Part shown: positions 16,147-25,835 of the stretch, in pieces
Layout of the letters: the number at the start of each line of letters is the position of its first letter
Position numbering within the stretch: position 1 is the stretch's first letter
Program-made: the position numbers and the translations under genes
NCBI GenBank assembly: GCA_001802125.1
Contig: MGZK01000004.1
Coordinates: 16,130 to 80,129, forward strand
DNA length: 64,000 bases
Reading direction: 5' to 3'
From: Geobacteraceae bacterium GWC2_55_20
GTDB taxonomy: Bacteria > Desulfobacterota > Desulfuromonadia > Geobacterales > Pseudopelobacteraceae
Notes under the pieces: model-generated
Seen by the model: only the letters and a program-made list of their open reading frames with translations
Database searches by the model: none
Told to the model about the DNA's origin: nothing

Positions 16147-16476
16147 CTAGAGTGCCTTGGCGATCAGGGCATCTATCTGTGATTTGGGGACCGCGCCGAC
16201 AACCTGATCTACCTGTGCGCCACCCTTGAAGAGGATAATGGTGGGTATGCCGCGTACGCCATATTTGCTGGGAGTGGCCTGGTTTTCATCCACGTTGACT
16301 TTGCCAACCTTGACTTTTCCGGCATATTCATCCGCAATTGCATCTACCAGTGGTGCAATCGCCTTGCAGGGGGCACACCAGGTAGCCCAGAAATCTACCA
16401 GAACCGGTATGTCGGACTGGAGTACCTCGCGATCGAAATTTGCGTCGGTAAACGCCATTACTTTTTCACTAGCCAT
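16147..16476 (-). CDS. trxA: Thioredoxin
   Basis: 109 residues from the ATG at 16476, preceded by AAAGGAG; longer upstream frames would add sequence not found in thioredoxins. The active site is WCAPC (Cys34, Cys37), with Ala replacing the usual Gly. [20 protein letters not shown] and [12 protein letters not shown] are all as expected. It is a general cytoplasmic disulfide reductase. The 144 bases to the divergent gene at 16621 probably hold promoters for both directions. Confidence 0.96.
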   Translation of the reverse strand: MASEKVMAFTDANFDREVLQSDIPVLVDFWATWCAPCKAIAPLVDAIADEYAGKVKVGKVNVDENQATPSKYGVRGIPTIILFKGGAQVDQVVGAVPKSQIDALIAKAL

Positions 16477-16620
16477 CTTGTTTATCTCCTTTTGGGAATT
16501 ATATCTGTTTTTGAATGATATACCACAAGCTGAAAAAATCAAGTCCAAACTCCTGGCACGGCACGGCGTTGAAAAAGGGGCCACAAGAGAGTATGGTGTG
16601 CAAAACGAAGGGGATCGAAA

Positions 16621-17214
16621 ATGCCGACACTTGCATTAAACATAGACATGCTGGGTAAAACGGCGCTGGTTGTGGGAGGCGGAAGGGTGGCTCTGCGCAA
16701 GGCTCATGCCCTGCTGGCAGCCGGCGCCTCGTTGCGGGTCGTGGCCCCGGAAATATGCCGGGAGCTGGCGGAACTGGCTGCCCGGGGAACTGTCTCCTTG
16801 CGTCTAGGAAACTATGCCCTTGCCGATCTCGATGCTGTATTCTTGGCTGTTGCAGCTACCGATGATGCCGCCGTGAACCGGACGGTCGCCGCTGATGCCA
16901 AAGAGCGCGGGATCCTTGTGATGGTGGCCGATAGTCCGCTGGCTGGAAACTGCACTTTTCCGGCGCTGCTGCGGCGCGGAGATCTGGAAGTAGCCGTCTC
17001 TACCGGAGGGCGCTGCCCGGCTCTGGCAGCTGAAATAAGGGACATTATATCCGGCGTTATCGGTGACGAGTATGGTGCGGTGCTTGAGCAGCTGGCTGCC
17101 GAACGAGAAAAGCTGTTGACGGATGGGAGCGCCAGCACATACAATACACAGGTTTTACGGTCGCTTGCCGGGCGACTGATCGCCGAGATCGCTGAACGCA
17201 AGGATACCGCATGA
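16621..17214 (+). CDS. Precorrin-2 dehydrogenase / sirohydrochlorin ferrochelatase (CysG N-terminal type)
   Basis: 197 residues. An NAD-binding Rossmann start ([21 protein letters not shown]) is followed by [33 protein letters not shown] and [15 protein letters not shown], the signature of the CysG-N/Met8/SirC family. The enzyme oxidises precorrin-2 to sirohydrochlorin and may insert iron to give siroheme. It overlaps the ccsA-type gene by 4 bases (ATGA) and opens the tetrapyrrole cluster. Confidence 0.93.
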   Translation: MPTLALNIDMLGKTALVVGGGRVALRKAHALLAAGASLRVVAPEICRELAELAARGTVSLRLGNYALADLDAVFLAVAATDDAAVNRTVAADAKERGILVMVADSPLAGNCTFPALLRRGDLEVAVSTGGRCPALAAEIRDIISGVIGDEYGAVLEQLAAEREKLLTDGSASTYNTQVLRSLAGRLIAEIAERKDTA

Positions 17215-18026
17215 TCCAAATATTTTTCTACCTTACGTTTGCTCTGTACGGCTGTGCCACGGCGGCCTACCTGGTGTACCTGCTGCGCACGACTCCCCAG
17301 GTTGGAACGTGGGCCAACCGGCTGGTGACGGTCGGATTTGCGACCCATCTGCTGTCCATGATCCATCGCTTCAGTTCTTCGGGCTATCTGCCGATCACCA
17401 ATCTGCATGAGTCGCTCTCCTTTTTCGCCCTTACCATCGTGGGTTCCTTTATCCTGTTCGAGCGCAAATACAAGGTGACCATTCTCGGCGCATTCATTGT
17501 CCCTGTTGCCCTGCTGATGGTAATCTCTTCCAGCGTCTTCCCCTCCGCCATCCGCGAATTGAACCCGGCTCTGAAAAGCAACTGGATCTGGATCCATACC
17601 ATCATGGCATTTATCAGCTACGCGATGTTCACAATCGCTTCCGGAGCCGCGGTGATCTACCTGATCCAGCAGCATTTCCTCAAGAAAAAGCGTTTGGGCG
17701 CCCTGTTCCAGAAATTGCCTTCTCTGAATACGCTGGATGATATCAACTACCGTTGCCTGACGATAGGATTTCCACTGTTGACGATTGCGATAATTACAGG
17801 CGCCATCTGGGCCGAAAAAGCCTGGGGAACCTACTGGAGCTGGGACCCCAAGGAAACCTGGTCGCTGATCACCTGGTTCATATTCGCCGCCCTGCTGCAC
17901 AGCCGTCTTACGACCGGCTGGCGCGGCAAGCGCGCCTCGCTGCTGACTATTGCCGGTTTCCTGGTGATGCTCTTCACCTTTATTGGCGTCAGCCTGTGGT
18001 TGCCAGGCCTGCATGCCTACAAATAG
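17211..18026 (+). CDS. ccsA: CcsA/HemX-type cytochrome c assembly membrane protein
   Basis: 271 residues, about eight transmembrane helices, with the heme-handling WGTYWSWDPKETWSLITW motif near residues 205-222 and conserved His residues (HLLSMIHR, LHESLSFF, HTIMAFISY). Two names are used for this family. CcsA/ResC proteins work with ResB in cytochrome c heme attachment. HemX proteins next to hemA influence glutamyl-tRNA reductase levels. The position just before hemA fits HemX, while the WxWD motif fits CcsA. No ResB partner is adjacent. Confidence 0.88.
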   Translation: MIQIFFYLTFALYGCATAAYLVYLLRTTPQVGTWANRLVTVGFATHLLSMIHRFSSSGYLPITNLHESLSFFALTIVGSFILFERKYKVTILGAFIVPVALLMVISSSVFPSAIRELNPALKSNWIWIHTIMAFISYAMFTIASGAAVIYLIQQHFLKKKRLGALFQKLPSLNTLDDINYRCLTIGFPLLTIAIITGAIWAEKAWGTYWSWDPKETWSLITWFIFAALLHSRLTTGWRGKRASLLTIAGFLVMLFTFIGVSLWLPGLHAYK

Positions 18027-18048
18027 CCCTTTCAAGGATATAATCTGA

Positions 18049-19350
18049 ATGAATATCATCGTAGTCGGTCTCTCACACAAGACCGCCACAGTTGAAATAC
18101 GGGAAAAGGTGGCCTTCTCGCCCAATCAGATGCAGAAACCTCTGGCCGAACTGGTCGGTTTGGACGGGATAATTGAAGGGGTGATCGTATCAACCTGCAA
18201 CCGGGTTGAAATCTATGCCACAACCCGTGACATTGCCGGTGGAATCGCCCGCATCAAGCGCTTCCTGGCCGATTATCACCGTATTCCGCTCGAATCTCTC
18301 GACCAGCATCTCTACACCCATCATTCCGAAAACGCCATTCGCCATGTTTTCCGGGTCGCTTCCAGCCTCGATTCGATGGTGGTCGGCGAACCGCAGATCC
18401 TGGGGCAGATCAAGACCTCCTATGGATATGCCGCAGAATACAAGTCCTCCGGCATCATATTGAACCGTTTCCTGCACAAGGCCTTCTCGGTTGCCAAACG
18501 GGTGCGCACCGAGACCAAGATTGCCTCCTCGGCGGTGTCAGTTGCCTTTGCTGCTGTAGAACTGGCCAAAAAAATATTGGGTGATCTTTCCGACAAGACC
18601 GTGATGCTGATCGGCGCCGGCGAGATGTGTGAACTGGCTGCCAAGCATTTCCTCAACAGCGGCGCAAGGGGGGTGATGGTCACCAACCGTACCTTTGAGC
18701 GGGCCGAGAAGCTGGCTGAAGAGTTCGGCGGCGAGGCGGTGCGTTTCGAGGAACTGTTTACGCATTTGCATCGTGCCGATATAGTGCTTTCCTCGACCGG
18801 CGCTCCCCATTGCATCATCGGACCCAAGGATGCGGAAGAGGTTGTCAGGCGCCGCAGGTTCAAGCCGATGTTTTTTATCGACATTGCGGTTCCGCGCGAT
18901 ATCGATCCCAAAGTGGACGATGTGGAAAACGCCTATCTGTTCACGGTGGATCACCTGCAGGAGATCGTTCAGGCTAATCTGGCCCAACGCAGCCTGGAGG
19001 CGGAGAAGGCGGAAGAGATCATCAACCAGGAGATCGGCCAGTTTCACAAATGGCTCTCGACACTGGAGGTCACACCCACCATTGTCGCGCTCAGGACCCG
19101 CTTTGACGAAATCCGCAGGGGCGAACTGGAAAAAACCGTCTCCGGTTGGAAGGACCTGCCTCCCGATGCCGAAAAAAGACTGGAAGCGTTGACGATGGCG
19201 ATGATGAACAAGTTGCTGCATGCCCCCACGGCCGTGTTGAAGAAAGCCGGGCAGGGGGGGCGGGTTGACCTGTATGTTGATGCCCTCAGGCAGCTTTTCG
19301 AGCTGGAGTCGCTTCAGCACGATGACCGGGAACTGGAGCTGGAAGAGTAG
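18049..19350 (+). CDS. hemA: Glutamyl-tRNA reductase
   Basis: 433 residues. The catalytic cysteine is Cys50 in [13 protein letters not shown]. Other family parts are [20 protein letters not shown], the NADPH-binding [17 protein letters not shown] and the spinal helix at the C-terminus. It makes glutamate-1-semialdehyde from glutamyl-tRNA, the first committed step of C5-pathway tetrapyrrole synthesis. A G7 tract lies at 19254-19260. The stop overlaps the sfsA GTG by one base. Confidence 0.97.
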   Translation: MNIIVVGLSHKTATVEIREKVAFSPNQMQKPLAELVGLDGIIEGVIVSTCNRVEIYATTRDIAGGIARIKRFLADYHRIPLESLDQHLYTHHSENAIRHVFRVASSLDSMVVGEPQILGQIKTSYGYAAEYKSSGIILNRFLHKAFSVAKRVRTETKIASSAVSVAFAAVELAKKILGDLSDKTVMLIGAGEMCELAAKHFLNSGARGVMVTNRTFERAEKLAEEFGGEAVRFEELFTHLHRADIVLSSTGAPHCIIGPKDAEEVVRRRRFKPMFFIDIAVPRDIDPKVDDVENAYLFTVDHLQEIVQANLAQRSLEAEKAEEIINQEIGQFHKWLSTLEVTPTIVALRTRFDEIRRGELEKTVSGWKDLPPDAEKRLEALTMAMMNKLLHAPTAVLKKAGQGGRVDLYVDALRQLFELESLQHDDRELELEE

Positions 19351-20042
19351 TGCGCCTGCCGCCTCTGCTGCCCGCTACCCTGATCAGACGTTACAAGCGT
19401 TTCATGGCGGACGTGATGCTTGCGGACGGAAGTGTCGTCACCGTACACTGTCCCAATTCCGGCAGCATGAAAGGGTGCGCAGTGCCCGGCAGCCCGGTGT
19501 TTCTCTCCCGCAGCCCCAACCCCGTCCGGAAGTATCCCCTCGGCTGGGAACTGGTGCTTGCGGACGGCTTCTGGGCCGGCATCAACACCGGACTGCCCAA
19601 CCGGCTGGTGCGGGAGTCGATCGAGGACGGCACCGTGGCCGAACTACAGGGTTATGCCGGTATCCGCCCCGAGGTGCCGTACGGCGAACACAGCCGCATC
19701 GACCTGCTGCTGGAGGGTACGGCCGGCCGCTGTTTCGTGGAAGTCAAAAACGTCACGCTGGTCGAAAATGGCCGGGCCCTGTTTCCTGACGCGGTTACGA
19801 CCCGCGGGCAGAAGCATCTCCTGGAGCTGATACGGGTGGTTAGAGAAGGAGATCGCGGCGTGATATTCTTCACCGTACAGCGCGGCGACGGAAATTCGGT
19901 CTCGCCGGCCGATGCCATCGATCCGGAGTATGGACGACTTTTGCGTTTGGCTTTGGAGAACGGAGTGGAGGCGCTGGCCTACCGGGCTTTGGTGACTCCG
20001 GAAGAGATCCGCTTGATGGAACGTTTGCCGGTGATTGTGTAA
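19350..20042 (+). CDS. sfsA: SfsA family DNA-binding protein/nuclease
   Basis: 230 residues from a GTG overlapping the hemA stop. The family pattern is intact: LIRRYKRFMADVML, VHCPNSGSMKGC, PLGWELV, NTGLPNRLV, GRCFVEVKNVTLV and FPDAVTTRGQKHL, including the Asp and Glu-x-Lys residues that align with a PD-(D/E)XK nuclease core. E. coli SfsA was first linked to maltose gene expression and later described as a nuclease; its cellular role is not settled. There is no obvious functional tie to the heme genes around it. Confidence 0.95.
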   Translation: MRLPPLLPATLIRRYKRFMADVMLADGSVVTVHCPNSGSMKGCAVPGSPVFLSRSPNPVRKYPLGWELVLADGFWAGINTGLPNRLVRESIEDGTVAELQGYAGIRPEVPYGEHSRIDLLLEGTAGRCFVEVKNVTLVENGRALFPDAVTTRGQKHLLELIRVVREGDRGVIFFTVQRGDGNSVSPADAIDPEYGRLLRLALENGVEALAYRALVTPEEIRLMERLPVIV

Positions 20043-20082
20043 AAACGATAGCATGAATTCAAATAATGAAACGGAGAAAAGT

Positions 20083-21021
20083 ATGCCCCCCAAACAGATA
20101 CGCATCGGAACCCGTGCCAGCCAGCTGGCGCTCTGGCAGGCCAACTGGGTCAAATCCGAACTTGAGAAAAAATACCCCGGCATGGAGGTCACGCTGACCA
20201 AGATCAAGACCATCGGCGACAAGATCCTGGATGTGCCGCTGGCCCAGGTGGGTGGCAAGGGGCTGTTCGTCAAGGAGATCGAGGAGGCCATGCTGCGGGG
20301 CGAGATCGATATCGCGGTACACAGCATGAAGGATGTGCCGACCGAATTTCCGGAGGGGCTCGGCCTGCACTGCATTACCGAGCGTGAAGACCCGCGTGAC
20401 GCGGTGATCTCCCGCAATGTCAAATTCGCTGACCTGCCGCAGGGCGCCCGCATCGGCACCAGCGCGCTGCGTCGTCAGGCTCAGCTGTTGAAGGTGCGTC
20501 CTGACCTGGAGATGTGCATCATCCGCGGCAACGTCGAAACCCGTATCCGCAAGCTGACCGAAGACAAGCTGGATGCGGTGATACTGGCCGCTGCCGGACT
20601 GAAACGGCTCGGTTTCACCGAACAGGTGGCCGAATATCTGGACACCGAACTATCGATCCCGGCCATCGGTCAGGGCGCGCTGGGGATCGAGTGCCGTCTG
20701 GCAGACCCGGTCATCACCCAGACGGTCGACTTTTTCAATCACGCCGACACCAGCCACGCGGTGCGGGCCGAACGGGCCCTGCTGAAGCGCTGCGAAGGTG
20801 GCTGCCAGGTGCCGATCGCTGCACACGGGACAGTCAGCGATGGCCAATTGCAATTGGTCGGCTTTATTGCCTCTGTGGACGGCAGTCGTTCGGTGCGCGG
20901 CGAGATCTCCGGCCCGGTGGCCGAGTGCGAGCAGCTTGGAATCAGGCTGGCGGACCAGCTGCTGGCCGATGGAGGCAAAGCCATTCTGGAAGAGGTTTAT
21001 CAGAGGTCGATCGGTGAGTAA
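20083..21021 (+). CDS. hemC: Porphobilinogen deaminase (hydroxymethylbilane synthase)
   Basis: 312 residues. The ATG at 20083 is preferred because GGAGAA lies just upstream and the protein then begins QIRIGTRASQLALWQA, the family start; an ATG at 20053 is possible. The dipyrromethane cofactor attaches to Cys241 (CEGGCQVPIAAHG), and the catalytic Asp lies in SMKDVPTEFP. It joins four porphobilinogens into hydroxymethylbilane. The end overlaps the next gene by 8 bases. Confidence 0.97.
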   Translation: MPPKQIRIGTRASQLALWQANWVKSELEKKYPGMEVTLTKIKTIGDKILDVPLAQVGGKGLFVKEIEEAMLRGEIDIAVHSMKDVPTEFPEGLGLHCITEREDPRDAVISRNVKFADLPQGARIGTSALRRQAQLLKVRPDLEMCIIRGNVETRIRKLTEDKLDAVILAAAGLKRLGFTEQVAEYLDTELSIPAIGQGALGIECRLADPVITQTVDFFNHADTSHAVRAERALLKRCEGGCQVPIAAHGTVSDGQLQLVGFIASVDGSRSVRGEISGPVAECEQLGIRLADQLLADGGKAILEEVYQRSIGE

Positions 21022-22531
21022 CGCCATCGTTTATCTGGTCGGCGCCGGCCCGGGCGACCCGGCCCTGATCACGCTACGCGGCGTCGAGTGCCTGAAGCGG
21101 GCCGATGTGGTGGTCTATGACTATCTGGCCAACGAGCTGCTTCTGAATCACGCCCCGGAAGGCGCCGAGCGCATCTACGCCGGAAAGATCGGCGGACGGC
21201 ACAACCAGGACCAGGAGGAGATCAGCCGTCTGCTGGTTGAAAAAGCACTGCAGGGCAAGGTGGTGGTGAGGTTGAAGGGGGGCGATCCCTTTGTCTTCGG
21301 GCGCGGCGGTGAGGAGTGCGAGGCGCTCAATTCAGCCGGGATTCCCTTTGAAGTGGTGCCGGGGGTCACGGCCGCGATCGGTGCCGCTGCCTACGCCGGC
21401 ATTCCGCTGACGCACCGCGATTTCACCGCGTCGGTGGCTTTTGTAACCGGCCAGGAGGGCAAGGACAAGGACGAGTCGGCCATTGACTGGGACCGCCTCT
21501 CGCTGGGGGGCGGAACGGTTGTCTTTTATATGGGAATCACTACCCTCAGGCGCAACATGCGGCGCATGATCGAGCATGGCCGCTCGGCCGACACGCCTGT
21601 GGCCCTGGTGCGCTGGGCGACAACCGTCTGTCAGCAGGTTCTGACCGGTACCATCGCCGATATCGCCGACCGGGCCGAGGAAGCCGGCTTCAAGCCGCCC
21701 GCGATAACCATTGTCGGCGAGGTTGTAACGTTGCGTGAGAAGCTGCGCTGGTATGACAGTCGCCCGCTCTGTGGCAGAAAGATCATCGTTACCCGAGCCG
21801 CCGAGCAGGCCGGCGAGTTTTCGGCAAAACTTATAACACGTGGCGCAACGGTTCTGGAGTGCCCCACGATCCGGCTGGTTGAGCCGGACAACTGGCAATT
21901 GCTGGATGTTGCCATTCGTGAATTGCCGGGCTACGACTGGCTGATCCTGACATCAGGCAATGCGGTACGCTTCTTTTTTCAGCGCCTTGAGTCGCTGGGG
22001 CTTGATACCAGGGCTCTGGCCGGCTGCAAGGTCTGCGCGGTCGGCCCGAAAACGGCCGACGCCTTCAGGATGTTCGGTGTCCGTCCGGATCTGGTGCCCT
22101 CTGATTATAAGGGCGAAGGCATCGTGGACGAGTTTTCCCGATTGGATCTGAAAGGGGCGAAAATACTCTTCCCGAAAGCCGACAAGGCCCGCGAGATTAT
22201 CCCCTGCGAGTTGAAACGGATGGGAGCCCATGTGGACTGTCCGGTGGCCTACCGCAATATCCTGCCGGACAGGTTGCCTCCAGAGGCGCTGTTCGCACTG
22301 GAGAAGCGCTCGGTGGACTGTATCACCTTCACCTCTTCATCCACGGTGCGGAATCTGGCGGCCATGTTGGGTGAGGAACTGCTGCTGGATATGCTGAAGG
22401 GGGTGACGGTTGCATCGATCGGCCCGATCACTTCGAAGAGCTGTCGTGAACTGGGTTTGAAGGTGGACATAGAGCCGTCCGTCTATACACTGGATGCATT
22501 GACGGCCGCTGTGGAGGCTCATTTCAGCTGA
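21014..22531 (+). CDS. cobA-hemD: Uroporphyrinogen-III C-methyltransferase fused to uroporphyrinogen-III synthase
   Basis: 505 residues from a GTG inside the end of hemC. Residues 1 to about 250 are the SAM-dependent methyltransferase (YLVGAGPGDPALITLRG, LKGGDPFVFGRGGEE, VPGVTAAIGAAAYAGIPLTHR). Residues about 255-505 are the HemD fold (GRKIIVTRAAEQAGEFS, DWLILTSGNAVRFF, CITFTSSSTVRNL). The fused enzyme closes hydroxymethylbilane to uroporphyrinogen III and methylates it to precorrin-2, feeding siroheme and cobalamin. With 16621-17214 the siroheme branch is encoded in one cluster. No hemE or hemB is in the window. Confidence 0.95.
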   Translation: MSNAIVYLVGAGPGDPALITLRGVECLKRADVVVYDYLANELLLNHAPEGAERIYAGKIGGRHNQDQEEISRLLVEKALQGKVVVRLKGGDPFVFGRGGEECEALNSAGIPFEVVPGVTAAIGAAAYAGIPLTHRDFTASVAFVTGQEGKDKDESAIDWDRLSLGGGTVVFYMGITTLRRNMRRMIEHGRSADTPVALVRWATTVCQQVLTGTIADIADRAEEAGFKPPAITIVGEVVTLREKLRWYDSRPLCGRKIIVTRAAEQAGEFSAKLITRGATVLECPTIRLVEPDNWQLLDVAIRELPGYDWLILTSGNAVRFFFQRLESLGLDTRALAGCKVCAVGPKTADAFRMFGVRPDLVPSDYKGEGIVDEFSRLDLKGAKILFPKADKAREIIPCELKRMGAHVDCPVAYRNILPDRLPPEALFALEKRSVDCITFTSSSTVRNLAAMLGEELLLDMLKGVTVASIGPITSKSCRELGLKVDIEPSVYTLDALTAAVEAHFS

Positions 22532-22559
22532 AGCTGGCCAATATAGTCGTTAATAACTG

Positions 22560-22586
22560 AAAAGGCCCTGCAGAGCAGGGCCTTTT
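22560..22586. terminator. Bidirectional terminator between cobA-hemD and ndk
   Basis: AAAGGCCCTG (22561-22570), a 5-base loop and CAGGGCCTTT (22576-22585) form a perfect stem. The A run on one side and T run on the other allow it to serve both convergent genes. Confidence 0.85.
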
Positions 22587-22609
22587 GTCGTCTGACGGAT
22601 TCGAAACTG

Positions 22610-23023
22610 TTATACCAGTTCCAACGCGCTGAAGAAGTAGGGGATCTCGAAAGCGGCGGTTTCCGGGGCATCGGAACCATGCGAGGAGTTCTCCTCGATG
22701 TTGACGGCGAAATCCTTGCGAATTGTGCCCGGCTCGGCGTTGGCCGGATTGGTTGCGCCCATCAGGGTGCGCCAGTCGGCGATGGCATTTTCCTTCTCCA
22801 GGCAGAGTACGATCACCGGGCTGCGGGACATGAAGGCGCACAGGTCGTTGAAGAAGGGGCGCTCCTTGTGGACATAGTAAAAACCTTCGGCCTGGCCTTT
22901 GCTCAGCTTGATCTTCTTCATGCCGACGATGTTGAAGCCGTTGGCTTCGATCCTGTCCAGAATTTTACCGGCCAGCTTGCGCTCGACTGCATCCGGCTTG
23001 ATGATTGCGAAAGTACGTTCCAT
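22610..23023 (-). CDS. ndk: Nucleoside diphosphate kinase
   Basis: 137 residues from the ATG at 23023, preceded by GGAGG. It opens [17 protein letters not shown], with the phosphate-accepting histidine at His115 ([10 protein letters not shown]) and the ATP-site [14 protein letters not shown]. The enzyme balances nucleoside triphosphates by a phosphohistidine ping-pong mechanism. It is single-gene and convergent with the tetrapyrrole cluster. Confidence 0.97.
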   Translation of the reverse strand: MERTFAIIKPDAVERKLAGKILDRIEANGFNIVGMKKIKLSKGQAEGFYYVHKERPFFNDLCAFMSRSPVIVLCLEKENAIADWRTLMGATNPANAEPGTIRKDFAVNIEENSSHGSDAPETAAFEIPYFFSALELV

Positions 23024-23226
23024 GGTGTTTCCTCCGATATGGTTTAAAAAAGTGAACTTTCCAGATAGCACCGCTAATATTTACTTGTCAAGTGATTTAG
23101 CCTCGATTTCGGCCGCACCGTTGCCGCATCAGGTTTCCCATCAATTCCGGCGGCACAAAACTCTCGCTAAAAAATCGGCATATATGTTAAAAGTGACTAT
23201 TCGGCTCTCATGGAAAGGAAATCTGC

Positions 23227-25791
23227 ATGGATTTTACAAAAATGCTGCATAAATTCACCGTGGTTCCTTCACTGACTGATGAACTGGCTGCTCTGCAGCG
23301 CATTGCCTATAACCTGTGGTGGTGCTGGGAGCCGGATGCGATCAATCTGTTCCGTCGCATGGATGCCGACCTTTGGCAGTCAACCCGCCACAACCCGGTC
23401 GAGATGCTGGGCATTCTCCAGCAGACCACGCTGGAGGCGCTCAAATCCGATGAGGGCTTCATGGCTCACCTCAAGATGGTCGATGAAAAGCTCTCCGAAT
23501 ACCTGGAGGATAAGACCTGGTTCCAGAAGCACGCCAACGGTAATTCGAATATGAAGGTGGCCTATTTTTCAATGGAATTCGGCTTGCACGAGTCGCTGCC
23601 GATCTACTCCGGCGGTCTGGGCATTCTGGCCGGAGACCACCTGAAGTCGGCCTCGGATCTGGGCTTGCCGCTGGTCGGAGTCGGGCTCTTATACCGCCAG
23701 GGATATTTCCGCCAATACCTGAATAACGAGGGTTGGCAGCAGGAGTTCTACCCCGAGAACGATTTCTACAACTTGCCGCTGATCTTGGAACGCAACGAAA
23801 ATGGCCAGCCACTGTCGTTTGAGCTGGAGTTCGGCCTCCGCAAGTTCAAGGTGCATATCTGGAGGGTCCAGGTTGGAAGGGTGCCGCTCTATCTGCTGGA
23901 TACCAACCTGGAAGAGAACAGTCCTGAAGACCGTCTGATCACGGCCCAGCTCTATTTCGGCGACAAAGAGATGCGCATGATCCAGGAAATCCTGCTGGGG
24001 ATCGGCGGCATCCGTGCCCTGAGAACGCTCGGCATCATTCCCAACGTCTGCCACATGAATGAGGGGCATGCCGCCTTCCTGGCGCTGGAACGCATACGCC
24101 TGCTGATGGAAAAGCGCGGCATCAAGTTTAGCGAGGCCCGTGAAATCGTGACCGCCGGAAATGTATTCACTACCCATACTCCGGTTGAAGCCGGCATCGA
24201 TCACTTTCCATCCGAGCTTCTGGACAAGTTCTTTGCGCGTTATTTCAGGTCGCTGGGACTGAGCCGTGACGAATTTCTTGGCCTGGGGCGCCAGAACCCG
24301 AAAAATCAGCAGGAGAGCTTCTGCATGGCGGTGTTGGCGTTGAAGCTGGCCGGACATACCAACGGCGTCAGTCAGCTGCATGGCGAGGTTTCGCGCAAGA
24401 TGTGGAAGAACGCCTGGCCCGAACTCCCCGAGGAACAGCTGCCGCTGACTTCGATCACAAACGGCGTGCATACCCGCACCTGGATGTCCAACCATATGGC
24501 CAGCCTTCTGATCCGTTATCTGGGGAACCGCTGGCTGGACGATCCGACCGACCATAGCGTATGGCGCCGCATCTCGAAGATACCCGATGCCGAACTGTGG
24601 AGAACCCAGCAGAGCTGCCGGGAAAAGCTGGTGGATTTTGCGCGCAGGCGTCTCAAGGAACAACTGGTCAAGGTCGGCGCCACAACCAAGGAGATTTCGA
24701 CAGCGGAAGAGGTGCTGGACCCGGAGGTGCTGACCATCGGGTTCGCCCGCCGCTTCGCAACCTACAAACGGGGAACCTTGCTTCTCCGCGACTTGGACCG
24801 GTTGGCCCGCATCCTCAATAATCCGGAGATGCCGGTTCAGTTCATCTTTGCCGGGAAGGCGCACCCGCAGGACCAGGAAGGGAAAGAATTGATCCGGCAG
24901 ATTGTGCAGGCTTCCCATCAGGAGCGTTTCCGGCACCGGATCGTATTCATAGAGGATTACGACATGGAAGTGGCCCGCCATCTGGTACAGGGGGTGGATG
25001 TCTGGCTTAATACACCGCTGCGGCCGATGGAGGCCAGCGGCACCAGCGGAATGAAGGTGGCGTTCAACGGCGGTCTCAACATGAGCATCCTGGATGGCTG
25101 GTGGTGCGAGGGGTATCACGGCAATAACGGTTGGGCCATCGGCAAGGGCGAGGTCTACGAGGACATCGAGTATCAGAACCAGGTTGAGGGGCGTGCGCTT
25201 TACGATCTGCTCGAGAAGGAGGTTGTGCCGCACTTCTACGATCAGGGCAGCGACGGAGTTCCGCGTTCGTGGGTTGCCACGATGAAGGCTTCGATGCAGA
25301 GCCTCTGTCCGGTGTTTTCCACCGACCGCATGGTACAGGAGTATTCGATCCATTCCTATATTCCCGCCTATAGTCAATGGAAGCGGCTTGTGGATGATGA
25401 CATGGCACTGGCCCTTGATCTTGCCCGCTGGAAAGAACGGCTATTCAAACTCTGGCCGCAGGTGCGAATCGAGCAGGCCGTGGCCGATGCCGCCGACGCG
25501 GTGGCGGTTGGCAGTACGATTCCGGTCACTGCCCGTATCGCTCTGGGAGAGCTGGCGGTGGATCAGGTCTCGGTTGAAGTCTATTTCGGAGTGCTGGATT
25601 CCACCGGTAACATTCAGGGCGGCGAAACCGTGACTCTCCGGAATATTAACGACCTGGGTAACGGATTGTACGAGTTCAGCGGAGTCCTGGAATGCCGGTT
25701 CTGCGGCAGGCATGGCTTCATGCTGCGAATAATGCCGCACCACACGATTCTTGGGAACGTATATGAGCCCGGTTATCTGATATGGGGCTGA
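23227..25791 (+). CDS. glgP: Alpha-glucan (glycogen) phosphorylase
   Basis: 854 residues. The N-terminal DUF3417-like segment ([17 protein letters not shown]) marks the alpha-glucan phosphorylase branch rather than the classical muscle-type enzyme. Next come [29 protein letters not shown] and [12 protein letters not shown]. The PLP lysine is in [15 protein letters not shown]. It releases glucose-1-phosphate from storage glucan or maltodextrin. The phosphohexomutase at 28343-29752 could convert that product to glucose-6-phosphate, though two unrelated genes lie between. No terminator follows before the next gene, 44 bases on. Confidence 0.95.
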   Translation: MDFTKMLHKFTVVPSLTDELAALQRIAYNLWWCWEPDAINLFRRMDADLWQSTRHNPVEMLGILQQTTLEALKSDEGFMAHLKMVDEKLSEYLEDKTWFQKHANGNSNMKVAYFSMEFGLHESLPIYSGGLGILAGDHLKSASDLGLPLVGVGLLYRQGYFRQYLNNEGWQQEFYPENDFYNLPLILERNENGQPLSFELEFGLRKFKVHIWRVQVGRVPLYLLDTNLEENSPEDRLITAQLYFGDKEMRMIQEILLGIGGIRALRTLGIIPNVCHMNEGHAAFLALERIRLLMEKRGIKFSEAREIVTAGNVFTTHTPVEAGIDHFPSELLDKFFARYFRSLGLSRDEFLGLGRQNPKNQQESFCMAVLALKLAGHTNGVSQLHGEVSRKMWKNAWPELPEEQLPLTSITNGVHTRTWMSNHMASLLIRYLGNRWLDDPTDHSVWRRISKIPDAELWRTQQSCREKLVDFARRRLKEQLVKVGATTKEISTAEEVLDPEVLTIGFARRFATYKRGTLLLRDLDRLARILNNPEMPVQFIFAGKAHPQDQEGKELIRQIVQASHQERFRHRIVFIEDYDMEVARHLVQGVDVWLNTPLRPMEASGTSGMKVAFNGGLNMSILDGWWCEGYHGNNGWAIGKGEVYEDIEYQNQVEGRALYDLLEKEVVPHFYDQGSDGVPRSWVATMKASMQSLCPVFSTDRMVQEYSIHSYIPAYSQWKRLVDDDMALALDLARWKERLFKLWPQVRIEQAVADAADAVAVGSTIPVTARIALGELAVDQVSVEVYFGVLDSTGNIQGGETVTLRNINDLGNGLYEFSGVLECRFCGRHGFMLRIMPHHTILGNVYEPGYLIWG

Positions 25792-25835
25792 CGGGGCGGC
25801 CGGCCGAAACTTTAATTCAGGATTGGCGAGTATAA

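Noticed and set aside
16812-18125. Minus-strand open frame of over 400 codons opposite the precorrin-2 dehydrogenase and ccsA genes
   Set aside because: It is antisense to two clearly conserved genes and has Gln/Gly/Arg-rich sequence without family features.
23689-25377. Minus-strand open frame of about 560 codons opposite glgP
   Set aside because: The plus-strand phosphorylase is unmistakable; the antisense frame is a codon-bias artefact.
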